This document shows, piece by piece, positions 45,437 through 54,500 of a stretch of DNA of 64,000 nt. A model generated the notes under the pieces. It worked only from the letters and a program-made list of their open reading frames with translations, was not told the DNA's origin and made no database searches. The number at the start of each line of letters is the position of its first letter. Position 1 is the stretch's first letter. The translations under genes and the position numbers were made by a program. The stretch is taken from NCBI RefSeq assembly GCF_000802155.2, contig NZ_JQGJ02000001.1, forward strand, positions 62,001 through 126,000, given 5' to 3'. This stretch comes from Pseudomonas frederiksbergensis. GTDB lineage: Bacteria > Pseudomonadota > Gammaproteobacteria > Pseudomonadales > Pseudomonadaceae.

Positions 45437-46330
45437 TCACGACAGGGCTGGGCGACGCCACTTGATGCCCCAGCCCTGCTGCATGCCGGCAGCGGCCAGC
45501 AGGATCGCCGCCACACCCAGCCATTGCAGCGGTTCGAGGCGATGGCCGAAGGCAAACCAGTCGACGAAGATCGCCGCGATCGGGTAGATAAAGGACAGCG
45601 CGCCGGTCAAGGCAGTCGGCAACCGTTGGATTGCGCTGTACAGCAGCACATACATGACACCGGTGTGGATCATGCCAAGGGTCAGCAGGCTGGCCCACGC
45701 CTCGGGTTGCTGGGGCAACGACGAGAGATTCACCCATGGCGCCAACAACAATATCCCGGTGCTGACCTGGACCAGCGCGATCAGGTGGGGCGGCGTACCG
45801 CTCAGGCGCTTGATGATCAGCGCTGCGATGGCGTATAGGAAAGCCGCACCCAACGCCAAGGCGATGCCCGCCAGATAGTCTTCGCCGCCCTGCCCTTGCT
45901 CGCCATGGGCGCTGACGATTGCCAACATTCCCAGGAACGAAACCGCCAGCCAGAACAGCTTTTGCGCGGTGATCTTCTCCCCCAGGAACAACGCCCCCAG
46001 CCCCACCAGCATGAACGGCTGGACATTGTAGACCGCCGTGCCGATCGCGATCGAAGCGCGGGAGTAGGAAGCGAACAACAGTACCCAGTTACCCACGATC
46101 GCCACGCCGCTGAGTACCGCCAGCAGGAACGTCGTGCGGGTCAGCACACCTGGGCGCAGGAAACCGAGACCCGCGCAAATCAGCAGCAACGTGCCGGCGC
46201 CAAATACGCAACGCCAGAACACCACGTCCAATACGGGCAGGCCGGCCACCAGCACGAACCAGCCTATGGTTCCGGAAATCAGCATGGCGGCGGTCATCTC
46301 GAGCGAACCGCGGCGTAGGGTCTTGTCCAT
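45437..46330 (-). CDS. EamA/DMT-family transporter
   Basis: A 297-residue protein with ten predicted transmembrane helices arranged as two EamA repeats (FVLVAGLPVLDVVFWRCVFG; IAIGTAVYNVQPFMLVGLGALFLGEKIT; then AAFLYAIAALIIKRLSG; LTGALSFIYPIAAIFVDWFAF). Members usually export amino acids or metabolites. The start at 46330 follows AAGGAGCC. It is divergent from an Lrp/AsnC regulator 134 bases away, a common arrangement in which the regulator controls an amino-acid exporter. Confidence 0.88.
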   Translation of the reverse strand: MDKTLRRGSLEMTAAMLISGTIGWFVLVAGLPVLDVVFWRCVFGAGTLLLICAGLGFLRPGVLTRTTFLLAVLSGVAIVGNWVLLFASYSRASIAIGTAVYNVQPFMLVGLGALFLGEKITAQKLFWLAVSFLGMLAIVSAHGEQGQGGEDYLAGIALALGAAFLYAIAALIIKRLSGTPPHLIALVQVSTGILLLAPWVNLSSLPQQPEAWASLLTLGMIHTGVMYVLLYSAIQRLPTALTGALSFIYPIAAIFVDWFAFGHRLEPLQWLGVAAILLAAAGMQQGWGIKWRRPALS

Positions 46331-46464
46331 CTTCAGGCTCCTTCGGTAAGTGAGCACAGTATGCCGAGCCGCCCGGCCGCTTCTCCATGGCTTGAAAAAG
46401 GCTAGACTGGCTCCTGGCCTTTTTTATCAAGGCCATTTCAGGTAATTGCCTAACGGAGCGAAAA

Positions 46465-46902
46465 ATGACCGATGCCATCGACCAGATCCTCATCAACGCC
46501 TTGATGGAAGATTCGCGACGCTCGCTCAAGGCCTTGGCGAACCTCAGCGGCCTGTCATCCCCCAGCGTTGCCGAACGCCTGCGCCGACTTGAAGAACGCG
46601 GCGTGCTCAAGGGTTATACCGTCGAGGTCGATCCGAAGTGTTTCGGTTACCAACTCCAGGCCATCGTGCGCATTCGTCCGTTGCCGGGACAATTGCAGGA
46701 GGTGGAGCGGCAGATCCAGGCCATCGGTGAATTCACCGAATGCGACAAGGTAACGGGCGAGGATTGTTTCATCGCGCGGCTGCATGTGCGGTCGATGGAG
46801 CAGTTGGATGTTCTGCTGGATAAATTGAACGTGCTTGCCGAGACCAATACGGCCATCGTCAAGAAGACGCCGGTGAAGCGGCGATTGCCGCCGATGGAAT
46901 GA
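46465..46902 (+). CDS. Lrp/AsnC-family transcriptional regulator
   Basis: A 145-residue protein with an N-terminal AsnC helix-turn-helix (residues about 4-60: ILINALMEDSRRSLKALANLSGLSSPSVAERLRRLEERGVL). A C-terminal RAM ligand-binding domain follows (KVTGEDCFIARLHVRSMEQLDVLLDKL). Family members sense amino acids. CGGAG precedes the ATG. It is divergent from the EamA transporter gene, its likely target. Confidence 0.9.
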   Translation: MTDAIDQILINALMEDSRRSLKALANLSGLSSPSVAERLRRLEERGVLKGYTVEVDPKCFGYQLQAIVRIRPLPGQLQEVERQIQAIGEFTECDKVTGEDCFIARLHVRSMEQLDVLLDKLNVLAETNTAIVKKTPVKRRLPPME

Positions 46903-47135
46903 CCCGAACGCCACCGTTCATACCTTCGTATAGTTGCGTCACACCCAGGCATGCCGCCACTGACCCTATGTAGAAGTGTTGCAACCCGTACCGACGCCTA
47001 CCATTCCCGCAGCGAGCCGAAGCTGAGTGCGCCTGATGCTTTCCTGCATCGGGCCACGCATTTTTGGGTACTTCGCAACACGGTCACGCTGAAACAAACA
47101 ATTCAACGTATCGATTTCGTCTTCGGGAGCACATC

Positions 47136-48338
47136 ATGAAACAGCACATCTTGATCGTCGGCGCCGGTTTTGGCGGCGTATGGAGCGCACTCAGCGCGGC
47201 CCGCCTGCTCGACCAACATGATCGCAACGACATACAGATCAGCGTCCTCGCGCCCCAGGCCGAGTTGCGCATCCGCCCGCGATTCTACGAGCCTGACGTC
47301 CATACCATGATGGCGCCCTTGGCCGGGTTGTTCGACTCGGTCGGCGTGAACTTCGTCCAAGGCGTCGCCGAAAGCATCGACGTCAACCGCAGGCAAGTTG
47401 GCTACCGCGACGCGTTCGGCGGCCAAGCCATCCTGGGCTACGATCGGCTGGTATTGGCCGCAGGCAGCAAGCTGATGCGCCCCGACCTGGAAGGCATGCT
47501 CGAACACGCATTCGACGTGGATGAGATCGAGCAGGCTTCGCGCCTCGAAGCCCATTTGAAATCCCTTGCAGCCCTGCCTGACAGCCCCGCTCGCAACACC
47601 GTGGTGGTGGCTGGCGGCGGCTTTACCGGGATCGAGACTGCCACCGAAATGCCCGCCCGCTTGCGCGCGGCGCTCGGCAATGATGCCAAGATTCGCGTGA
47701 TCGTGGTCGACCGCGGACCGACAATCGGGGCGGCGCTGGGCGAAGGAATCAGCCCGTCGATCATCGAAGCGTCCGATCACCTGGGTATCGAGTGGATCCT
47801 CAATGCCTCGGTCGCATCGGTGGATGCCGGCGGCGTGACCTTGTCGGACGGCAAGCGGATCGAGTCCAGGACCGTCATCTGGACCGTCGGTTTCCGCGCC
47901 AGCCCCCTGACCGGGCAAATACCCGGAACCCATGATCGCCAGGGCCGCCTGCACGTCGACGGCTACCTGAAGGTGCTCGGGCAGAACGACGTCTACGCCA
48001 CCGGCGACGTGGCCTATGCCGCCACCGATGACCTGGGTAATTACGCGGCCATGTCCTGCCAGCACGCCATCGCCCTGGGCCGCTACGCAGGCAACAACGT
48101 GGCCGCCGACCTGCTTGGCGTCGCGCCGATGACCTACAGCCAGCCCAAATACGTGACGTGCCTTGACCTGGGCGCCTGGGGCGCGGTGTACACCGAAGGG
48201 TGGGATCGCCAAGTCAAGTTGGTTGGCCAGGAAGCCAAGGAGCTCAAGCACCAGATCAACTCGGTGTGGATCTATCCGCCCGCCGCCGACCGCACAGCCG
48301 CACTGGCGGCGGCTGACCCGTCCATCCCGGTAGCCTGA
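47136..48338 (+). CDS. NAD(P)/FAD-dependent oxidoreductase, type II NADH dehydrogenase-like
   Basis: A 400-residue flavoprotein with two Rossmann dinucleotide motifs: ILIVGAGFGGVWSA near residue 5 for FAD, and TVVVAGGGFTGIETATEM near residue 155 for NAD(P)H. The YATGDVAY segment near residue 288 contacts FAD. This is the NDH-2 layout, in which NADH electrons pass to quinone without proton pumping; a quinone or carotenoid-type substrate cannot be told apart here. CGGGAG precedes the ATG at 47136. The 233 bases upstream hold no gene and presumably its promoter. Confidence 0.85.
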   Translation: MKQHILIVGAGFGGVWSALSAARLLDQHDRNDIQISVLAPQAELRIRPRFYEPDVHTMMAPLAGLFDSVGVNFVQGVAESIDVNRRQVGYRDAFGGQAILGYDRLVLAAGSKLMRPDLEGMLEHAFDVDEIEQASRLEAHLKSLAALPDSPARNTVVVAGGGFTGIETATEMPARLRAALGNDAKIRVIVVDRGPTIGAALGEGISPSIIEASDHLGIEWILNASVASVDAGGVTLSDGKRIESRTVIWTVGFRASPLTGQIPGTHDRQGRLHVDGYLKVLGQNDVYATGDVAYAATDDLGNYAAMSCQHAIALGRYAGNNVAADLLGVAPMTYSQPKYVTCLDLGAWGAVYTEGWDRQVKLVGQEAKELKHQINSVWIYPPAADRTAALAAADPSIPVA

Positions 48339-48389
48339 TTACGCACCCAACCCCGGCCAGTCCCTCCTTCTGTGCCGGTCTTTCCCAGG

Positions 48390-48422
48390 CGCCTGCCAAG
48401 GTTTTTTCGGCGGGCGTTTTTT
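48390..48422 (+). terminator. Rho-independent terminator after the NDH-2-like gene
   Basis: CGCCTGCC pairs with GGCGGGCG (one G-T wobble) around an 11-base loop, followed directly by six T residues. Confidence 0.85.
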
Positions 48423-48544
48423 CTGCCCGCTCGACAAGCCAGCCTGGATATCGCCACTGCCGAGCAAAATCCGTTGCAAGGCCCGTCGCCCTGCACGAGT
48501 GGCTCACGGTAAGGTACGCAAAATCATCCGGATCGAGGTGTGCC

Positions 48545-49456
48545 GTGGCGTCCTACTCCCTGCGTCAGTTGAAGTATTTCGTCACTACCGTGGAATGTGG
48601 CAGCGTCGCCGAAGCCTCTCGCAAGCTGTACATCGCCCAGCCGTCGATTGCCACGGCGGTCAAGGGCCTGGAAGACAGTTTCGGCGTGCAGTTGTTGATC
48701 CGTCATCACGCCCAGGGCGTCTCGCTGACTCCGGCCGGTGCGCGGTTCTATCGCAAGGCCCAGGAGCTGTTGCGCATGGCCCGGGAATTCGAGCAGAACG
48801 CGTTGGCCGACAATGACGTGGTAAGTGGCCAGATCGACATCGGCTGCTTCGAGACCGTCGCCCCGCTCTACCTGCCACGGCTGATCGCGGGTTTTCGCGA
48901 GCGCTTTCCCGGCGTGGAAATCCGCGTTCAGGATGGCGAGCAACAGGAACTGGTCCAGGGACTGACCGGTGGGCGTTTCGACCTGGCGATTTTCTATGAG
49001 CACGATCTCGACAGCACGATCGAAACCGAAGCGCTGACAGCGCCGCAGCGACCTTATGCATTGCTGCCGGCGGGCCATCGCTTCGCCGATCAAGCGCAGG
49101 TATCGCTTCGGGACCTGGCGCTCGAGCCGATGATCCTGTTGGACGTACAACCCAGCCGGACGTATTTCGTGAGTATCTTCGAGGAGCTGGGCCTGGCGCC
49201 GAACATCGTCTTCAGCTCGCCCTCCATCGAGATGGTACGCGGCATGGTCGGCCAGGGTTTTGGCTTCGCCGTGCTGGTGACCCGTCCGCAATCGACCTGC
49301 ACCTACGACGGACAGCAGGTGGTGTGCGTCAGCATCGCCGAGGACGTGACCGGTTCGGCACTGGTGGCCGGTTGGCTCAAGCGCGCGCACCTGACCAAGC
49401 CGGCGCAGCTGTTCGTGGATTACTGCAAGGAGCAGTTCAAGGAGTGGTTGGCGTAG
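48545..49456 (+). CDS. LysR-family transcriptional regulator
   Basis: A 303-residue protein with an N-terminal winged helix (YSLRQLKYFVTTVECGSVAEASRKLYIAQPSIATAVKGLE) and a LysR substrate-binding domain (GQIDIGCFETVAPLYLPRLIAGFRERFPGVEI). The start is GTG at 48545. It converges on the solute-binding protein gene of the monooxygenase/RidA operon and is a candidate regulator of that operon, although the usual divergent layout is absent. Confidence 0.85.
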   Translation: MASYSLRQLKYFVTTVECGSVAEASRKLYIAQPSIATAVKGLEDSFGVQLLIRHHAQGVSLTPAGARFYRKAQELLRMAREFEQNALADNDVVSGQIDIGCFETVAPLYLPRLIAGFRERFPGVEIRVQDGEQQELVQGLTGGRFDLAIFYEHDLDSTIETEALTAPQRPYALLPAGHRFADQAQVSLRDLALEPMILLDVQPSRTYFVSIFEELGLAPNIVFSSPSIEMVRGMVGQGFGFAVLVTRPQSTCTYDGQQVVCVSIAEDVTGSALVAGWLKRAHLTKPAQLFVDYCKEQFKEWLA

Positions 49457-49493
49457 GCGAGTCACTCCGCTGTACTTGAAGACGCTATGTTTT

Positions 49494-49525
49494 CTGTGGC
49501 GAGGGGATTTATCCCCTCGCCACAG
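49494..49525. terminator. Perfect 15-base palindrome between convergent genes (REP-like)
   Basis: CTGTGGCGAGGGGAT and ATCCCCTCGCCACAG form a perfect 15-base stem with a two-base TT loop. It lies between the convergent LysR and solute-binding protein genes. It can act as a two-way transcript end and has the GTGGCGAGGGGAT form of a Pseudomonas REP. Confidence 0.8.
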
Positions 49526-49547
49526 TGGTTATCGTGCTGTTCAGTAG

Positions 49548-50588
49548 CTAGCGAGCCGCCCAGGCATTGAAACGCTGTTCCAACTCCTCGCCGTGGTCGA
49601 CCCAGAACTCAGCATCCACCGCTTGCGCCTGCGCCAGGTTGGCCTCCGCGGTGGGCAGTTGCTCACGGATGTCGGCAGGCAGCAACGCAAGCGTCTGGCG
49701 ATGCACCGGTCCGTAGGGGATATTCTCCGAGAAGACTTTCTGAGTCTGCGGCTGGCTGGCAAAAGCGATGAATTTCTCCGCCAGGGCCTTGTTTGGCGTG
49801 CCTTTGACCACGGCCCAATATTCCGGGTCATACAGGCTCTGCGGCCAGACGATGCTCAGCTTCATGCCTTCCTTCTGCGCCGAGGCGATGCGACCGTTGT
49901 AGGCTGCGCTCATCGCCACGTCCCCGGCCACCAGCCATTGCGCCGGCTGGGCGCCTGCTTCCCACCACTGGATGTTCGGCTTGATCTGGTCCAGTTTGGC
50001 AAATGCCCGCGTCACGCCTTCCGGCGTGTTCAAGACCTTGTACAGATCCTCTGTCTTCACGCCATCCGCCAGCAAGGCGATCTCCAGGGTGTACTTGGCG
50101 CCCTTGCGCAAACCGCGCTTGCCCGGGTACTCGTTCACGTTCCAGAAGTCCGCCCAGGACGTGGGCGCCTTGGTCAGTTTGCTCTGGTCATAAGCCAGGA
50201 CCATCGACCAGACGTACGTCGCCACGCCGCACTCAGTGAGCGCCCCTGGGACGAAATCCGCAGGTTTGCCTATCGCCGCCGGGTCGAGTCTTTCAAACAA
50301 ACCTTCTTCGCAACCGCGCAGCAATTCGGGACTTTCCACTTCGACCACATCCCAACTGGTGTGCCCGGCCGCAACCATCGCCTTGATCTTCGACAGTTCG
50401 CCATTGTATTCGCCGGCCACGATGTTTCCCGCACCGCTGGCGTTGAAGGGTTGGAAGTAGGCCTTGTCCTGGGCCAACTTGGTGGCGCCGCCGAATGAGA
50501 TCACGGTCAGGCTTTGTGGCGCGGCCAGGACGCTGGTGCTCAGCAACGCCAGGGCACACGCAATGTTGCAACGCAAGGATCTGGACAT
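49548..50588 (-). CDS. Periplasmic solute-binding protein of a polyamine/spermidine-type ABC importer
   Basis: A 346-residue protein with a signal peptide (about residues 1-22, ending VLA). Its bacterial extracellular solute-binding fold resembles PotD/PotF-type proteins (TVISFGGATKLAQDKAYFQPF; TSWDVVEVESPELLRGC; YVWSMVLAYDQ; WADFWNVNEYPGKRGL). Substrates in this group are polyamines, other amines or small cationic compounds. No permease or ATPase gene is next to it in the window. It is the last gene of the minus-strand operon, 104 bases after the ArgE-like gene. Confidence 0.85.
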   Translation of the reverse strand: MSRSLRCNIACALALLSTSVLAAPQSLTVISFGGATKLAQDKAYFQPFNASGAGNIVAGEYNGELSKIKAMVAAGHTSWDVVEVESPELLRGCEEGLFERLDPAAIGKPADFVPGALTECGVATYVWSMVLAYDQSKLTKAPTSWADFWNVNEYPGKRGLRKGAKYTLEIALLADGVKTEDLYKVLNTPEGVTRAFAKLDQIKPNIQWWEAGAQPAQWLVAGDVAMSAAYNGRIASAQKEGMKLSIVWPQSLYDPEYWAVVKGTPNKALAEKFIAFASQPQTQKVFSENIPYGPVHRQTLALLPADIREQLPTAEANLAQAQAVDAEFWVDHGEELEQRFNAWAAR

Positions 50589-50692
50589 GAAACGGTTCCT
50601 CGAAAATGCCGGCTCGCCCGCACGAGTCGGCGACGGGACTCAAAAGTGACCGTAAACGCGGGCGGCGTGGTCTACAGCGATTGCAAAACTGT

Positions 50693-51871
50693 TCATCCCG
50701 GGTCCCTTCCATCGGGCTCGCCCAGGTGAATGGCGAGGCGCTCCATCAACCGGTCACAAGCGGCCATCTGCTCGAGGCTCACGTACTCGTCGGGCTTGTG
50801 CCCCTGGTCCATGCTGCCGGGGCCGCAAACCACCGTCGGGATGCCGGCCTGATGAAACAGCCCCCCTTCGGTGCCAAACGCCACGGTGCCAAAGGCATCG
50901 CTGCCGCAGAGGCGGGCCACCAGGCGCGCAGCGTCGCTGTCCGGCGAGGTCACCAGACCGGGGTAGGCAGACAACGGCTCGAAACGGATCGCGGTGTCAC
51001 TGTTCACTGCCCGCATCCTGGGCAGCAGCGCCTGCTCGGCGTAGTCCTGCAATTTTTCCACCACCCCCTGCGGGGCGAAGTCCGGCAAGGCGCGTATTTC
51101 AAAGTCGAAGCGGCAATCGGCGGGGACGATGTTCAGCGCCGTGCCGCCCTGGATCACGCCGACCTGCACCGTTGAGTACGCCGGGTCGAAGCGGGCGTCG
51201 TGTCGCGAAGGTTGGGCCAGCTCCTCGCCGATCTCTCCCAAACGGCCAATCAAGCGCGCCGCGTGCTCGATGGCATTGACCCCGTAGGGTGCGTAGGCGG
51301 AATGACAAGGCGCGCCTTTGACATGGCAGCGCATCGCCAACTTGCCCTTGTGGCCCAGCACCGGTTGCAGTTCGGTGGGCTCGCCGATCAGGCACAAAGC
51401 CGGTTGCGGAACCCGTTGTGGCAGGACGTCCAGCAGACTGCGCACGCCCAGGCAACCGACTTCTTCGTCATAGGAAAATGCCAGGTGCACCGGGCGCCGC
51501 AGCGGGCTGGCGAGGAATGTCGGCACCGCTGCCAGCACCGAAGCAAGGTAGCCTTTCATGTCCGCTGTACCGCGTCCGAACAACTTGCCGTCCATTTCAG
51601 TCAGGCGGAAAGGCTCGACCGTCCAGGCCTGCCCGTCCGCCGGCACGACGTCGGTGTGTCCCGACAGCACCACGCCGCCCGGCACCGACGGACCGATACT
51701 CGCCAGCAGGTTGGCCTTGGTGCGCTCGGCGTTATAAATGAGCTCGCTGCTCACGCCCAGGCCATGCAGGTAATCGCGAACGAACTCGATCAAGGCCAGG
51801 TTCGAATCGCGGCTGACCGTGGCAAAGCCCACCAGTTCGGCGAGCAGGGCGCGGCTGCGCAACTCACTCAT
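50693..51871 (-). CDS. M20 peptidase, acetylornithine deacetylase (ArgE)-like
   Basis: A 392-residue metallohydrolase of the M20 family. The zinc ligands His72 and Asp104 lie in SGHTDVVPADG and GRGTADMKG, and the catalytic Glu is in SYDEEVGC (Glu136/Glu137). The dimerisation domain is in the middle (KGKLAMRCHVKGAPCHSAYAPYGVNAI). The order matches ArgE, which releases acetate from N-acetylornithine. In this operon it more likely deacylates a catabolic intermediate. The start at 51871 overlaps the DUF1028 stop by eight bases, so the two are coupled. Confidence 0.88.
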   Translation of the reverse strand: MSELRSRALLAELVGFATVSRDSNLALIEFVRDYLHGLGVSSELIYNAERTKANLLASIGPSVPGGVVLSGHTDVVPADGQAWTVEPFRLTEMDGKLFGRGTADMKGYLASVLAAVPTFLASPLRRPVHLAFSYDEEVGCLGVRSLLDVLPQRVPQPALCLIGEPTELQPVLGHKGKLAMRCHVKGAPCHSAYAPYGVNAIEHAARLIGRLGEIGEELAQPSRHDARFDPAYSTVQVGVIQGGTALNIVPADCRFDFEIRALPDFAPQGVVEKLQDYAEQALLPRMRAVNSDTAIRFEPLSAYPGLVTSPDSDAARLVARLCGSDAFGTVAFGTEGGLFHQAGIPTVVCGPGSMDQGHKPDEYVSLEQMAACDRLMERLAIHLGEPDGRDPG

Positions 51872-52538
51872 CGCCCGGCACTCCGTAGCTGGGCGCCTGG
51901 GTCGGATCGAGGGCTCGCGTGAGGTAGTCCTGCAACTGCGGCTGATAGGCGAGCCAGAGTTTTTCCAATTCGCCGATGGGGTTTTCCTCGGCCCAATCGA
52001 TCCGCAGATCGACAATCGGCCAGGTCAGGTCATCCACCACCGACAATGCCGCCGAATGCACCGCCCCGGCTTCGCCACCGGCGGCCTGTCCCGCCTGCAA
52101 TGCTCCCAGCAGCCGGGACGCGAGACTGCCCTCACCCTGCTCGAACGCGGCGACCATGGCGGCGATGACGTCATCGCCCGCCAGCAGGTTACCGGCCGCC
52201 ACACACTGCTCACCCATCACCACGCCGTGGACGCCCAAGGCGTGGCGACCACTGAAAACCGCCGTGCGTCCCTGGGCGTCCACCACGGCGACCTGGCGAT
52301 ACTCGCTGTAGCCGTTGCGCGCCAGGGCACGGTCCAGTGCCTCCTGCGCAACCGAGCCGGCGGCCAGTTCGTCGAGGATCTGCGGGCCCAGCGCAGGCAA
52401 GGTGATGTTCTGGCTCGACACCGCGCCAACCCCGGCCCGCAGCCAGGGGCAGCGGGCGCCGACGGCAATGCTCGATGAACTGATGGCGATGCCCAACTGG
52501 CCGGTTTCGGCGCAGCGTCCGACGATGGAAAACGTCAT
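51864..52538 (-). CDS. DUF1028 (Ntn-hydrolase-like) protein
   Basis: A 224-residue protein that begins MTFSIVGRCAETGQLGIAISSSSIAVGARCPW, the hallmark of DUF1028. Members have an Ntn-hydrolase-like fold and are often found with catabolic genes, but no reaction is firmly established. AAGGAG precedes the ATG at 52538. It lies between the RidA-like gene (11 bases upstream) and the ArgE-like gene (overlapping). Confidence 0.85.
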   Translation of the reverse strand: MTFSIVGRCAETGQLGIAISSSSIAVGARCPWLRAGVGAVSSQNITLPALGPQILDELAAGSVAQEALDRALARNGYSEYRQVAVVDAQGRTAVFSGRHALGVHGVVMGEQCVAAGNLLAGDDVIAAMVAAFEQGEGSLASRLLGALQAGQAAGGEAGAVHSAALSVVDDLTWPIVDLRIDWAEENPIGELEKLWLAYQPQLQDYLTRALDPTQAPSYGVPGDE

Positions 52539-52549
52539 GTCGTTGCTCC

Positions 52550-52960
52550 TTATTCGGGGATGACCGCGATCACATCGATTTCCATCAGCCACTGCGGCTG
52601 ACCCAGGGCGCTGACCACCAGCCCGGTGGAAATCGGGAACACGCCCTTGAGCCATTTGCCGACCTCCTGGTACACCGGCTCGCGATAGCGCGGGTCGATC
52701 AGGTAGGTGGTGGTCTTGACGATGTGGCTCAGGTCGCTGCCGGCTTCTTCCAGCAGTTGCTTGACGTTGCGCATGGCCTGCTGGGCCTGGGCCCGCGGGT
52801 CGCCGAGACCAACCAATTGGCCGTCGAAATCAGTGCCGACCTGACCACGGACGTAAACGGTATTGCCCGCGCGCACGGCCTGGCACAGGTCGTTGTCCAG
52901 GGTCTGGTTCGGATAGGTGTCCTTGGTATTGAACATGCGGATGCGAGTGTGGGTAGGCAT
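52550..52960 (-). CDS. RidA/YjgF-family enamine/imine deaminase
   Basis: A 136-residue RidA-superfamily protein: AVRAGNTVYVRGQVGTD, DPRAQAQQAMRNVKQLLEEAGSDLSHIVKTTTYLID and a final WLMEIDVIAVIPE, the family's end pattern. RidA proteins hydrolyse reactive enamines and imines to ketones and ammonia. In this gene order it would act after the flavin monooxygenase. The ATG overlaps the monooxygenase stop by one base (TGATG). It belongs to a catabolic subgroup rather than housekeeping RidA, judging by its context. Confidence 0.88.
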   Translation of the reverse strand: MPTHTRIRMFNTKDTYPNQTLDNDLCQAVRAGNTVYVRGQVGTDFDGQLVGLGDPRAQAQQAMRNVKQLLEEAGSDLSHIVKTTTYLIDPRYREPVYQEVGKWLKGVFPISTGLVVSALGQPQWLMEIDVIAVIPE

Positions 52961-54264
52961 CAACGGACTCCCGTCAGGCTGGTTTTCAAAGGGTGCGAAA
53001 CGCGTTGGGATGCATCGCGGTAGTCGAGGTAGGTGCGCTGTTTGACGATGTGGTCGGTGATATGCCGGGCGTCGTGCCACACGCCCCAGATGAACGCCGA
53101 GCCGCGACGCGACAGCCACGGCAGGCCGACGAAATAGAGGCCGGGCTCGCTGCAGACGCCACGCTGGTGCCGCGGCTTGCCGTCGGCCTTGAACGCATCG
53201 ACGTTCAGCCAGCTGTAGTCCACCGAATACCCGGTGGCCCAGATGATCGTCGTGACGCCCGCCTCGGCCAGGTCCAGTTCGAGGATCGGATGGGTCATGC
53301 ACTTGGGGTCGGGCAACAACCGACGCGCTTCGGGTTCGGGCGGCAGGTCCAGGCCATTGCGCTCGATATAGGCATCGGCGGCGTCGAGCAACGCCAGGTA
53401 GTTTTCATCGCCACGGGCAATGTTCTCGGCAAGGTTGGCTTCGAAACTCACCACGCTGCCCTTGAACGCCCGGGTCAGGCCCACCAGGGTGATGCCCTCG
53501 TGAGCCAGCCGACGAAAGTCCACCGTGTGGCCGCCCCGGGCGCCACTGACGGCGATGGTCACGTGCTCTTTGCCGGGCTTGACCGCTTCGGCGTCCCACT
53601 CGCCCAACACCCCCAGCCACCAGCAGAAATCCCGGTTTCGATAGGCTCGCGGCGGGCGATCATGGGCGCCGACAGAGAGGTAGACCTGCTTGCCGGCGCG
53701 CTGCAATTCATCGGCGATCTGCACCCCCGATGACCCCGCCCCCACCACCAGCACGGCGCCTTCGGCCAGCTGCTCGGGGTTGCGGTATTGCGCCGAATGA
53801 ATCTGGGTGACCGTGGCCATCTCGGGCGCGATGGGCGGGATGACGGGGCGCTGGAAGGGGCCGGTGGCGACCACCACGTTAGTGGCTTCGATCAGGCCGT
53901 CCGATGTCTCGACGCAGAAGCCCGGGCGCCCGACATTGCGCTCGACTTTGCGCACCTCCACCCCGGTGCGGATCGGCGCATTGAATGTGCGGGCATAGGC
54001 TTCGAAGTACTGGGCCACCTGATCCTTGGAGGCGAAAGCATCGGGATCCAGGCCGGCAAACTCGAGCCCGGGAAAGCGGTCATGCCAGGCCGGGCCATTG
54101 GCGACCAGCGAGTCCCAGCGCGCCGTGCGCCAGGCCTCGGCGATGCGATTGCGCTCCACCACCAGATGCGGCACGCCTTGGCGGCTCAAATGTTCACTCA
54201 TGGCGACACCGGCCTGGCCGGCGCCTATTACAAGCGTATCGATGCGTAGGGTTTCAACGGGCAT
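52960..54264 (-). CDS. Flavin-containing monooxygenase-like NAD(P)/FAD oxidoreductase
   Basis: A 434-residue flavoprotein. The FAD motif GAGQAG is at residues 14-19, and the NADPH motif is in VLVVGAGSSGVQIADEL near residue 170. The FMO/BVMO-like segment is GPFQRPVIPP and the C-terminal ATGY (TIIWATGYSVDYSW) is typical of class B monooxygenases. It probably oxygenates a nitrogen or sulfur atom or a carbon next to it. It is the first gene of the operon FMO-RidA-DUF1028-ArgE-SBP. The 236 bases upstream, after the LysR gene, hold its promoter. Confidence 0.87.
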   Translation of the reverse strand: MPVETLRIDTLVIGAGQAGVAMSEHLSRQGVPHLVVERNRIAEAWRTARWDSLVANGPAWHDRFPGLEFAGLDPDAFASKDQVAQYFEAYARTFNAPIRTGVEVRKVERNVGRPGFCVETSDGLIEATNVVVATGPFQRPVIPPIAPEMATVTQIHSAQYRNPEQLAEGAVLVVGAGSSGVQIADELQRAGKQVYLSVGAHDRPPRAYRNRDFCWWLGVLGEWDAEAVKPGKEHVTIAVSGARGGHTVDFRRLAHEGITLVGLTRAFKGSVVSFEANLAENIARGDENYLALLDAADAYIERNGLDLPPEPEARRLLPDPKCMTHPILELDLAEAGVTTIIWATGYSVDYSWLNVDAFKADGKPRHQRGVCSEPGLYFVGLPWLSRRGSAFIWGVWHDARHITDHIVKQRTYLDYRDASQRVSHPLKTSLTGVR

Positions 54265-54500
54265 GTCTGGGCACTTCCGGCAGTGGTTTTGGCTCAGGTC
54301 GGCGCGGTGCCGCCTCGGGTTTCGGTTTCTTGTTGTTTTGCGCTTTCAGCTATCGAGATGAGCTGTCGAGGCGATTGTGTTGGCAGGCGGGAATTTGCGA
54401 AACGAGGGTTTTTGTTGTGGCTGGGAAGGAAAAAACTGCTCGGCCAGGCGTTGCGCCAACCGAGGGCAATCCAAGGTCAAAACGTGTCGAAAAGGTGCAT

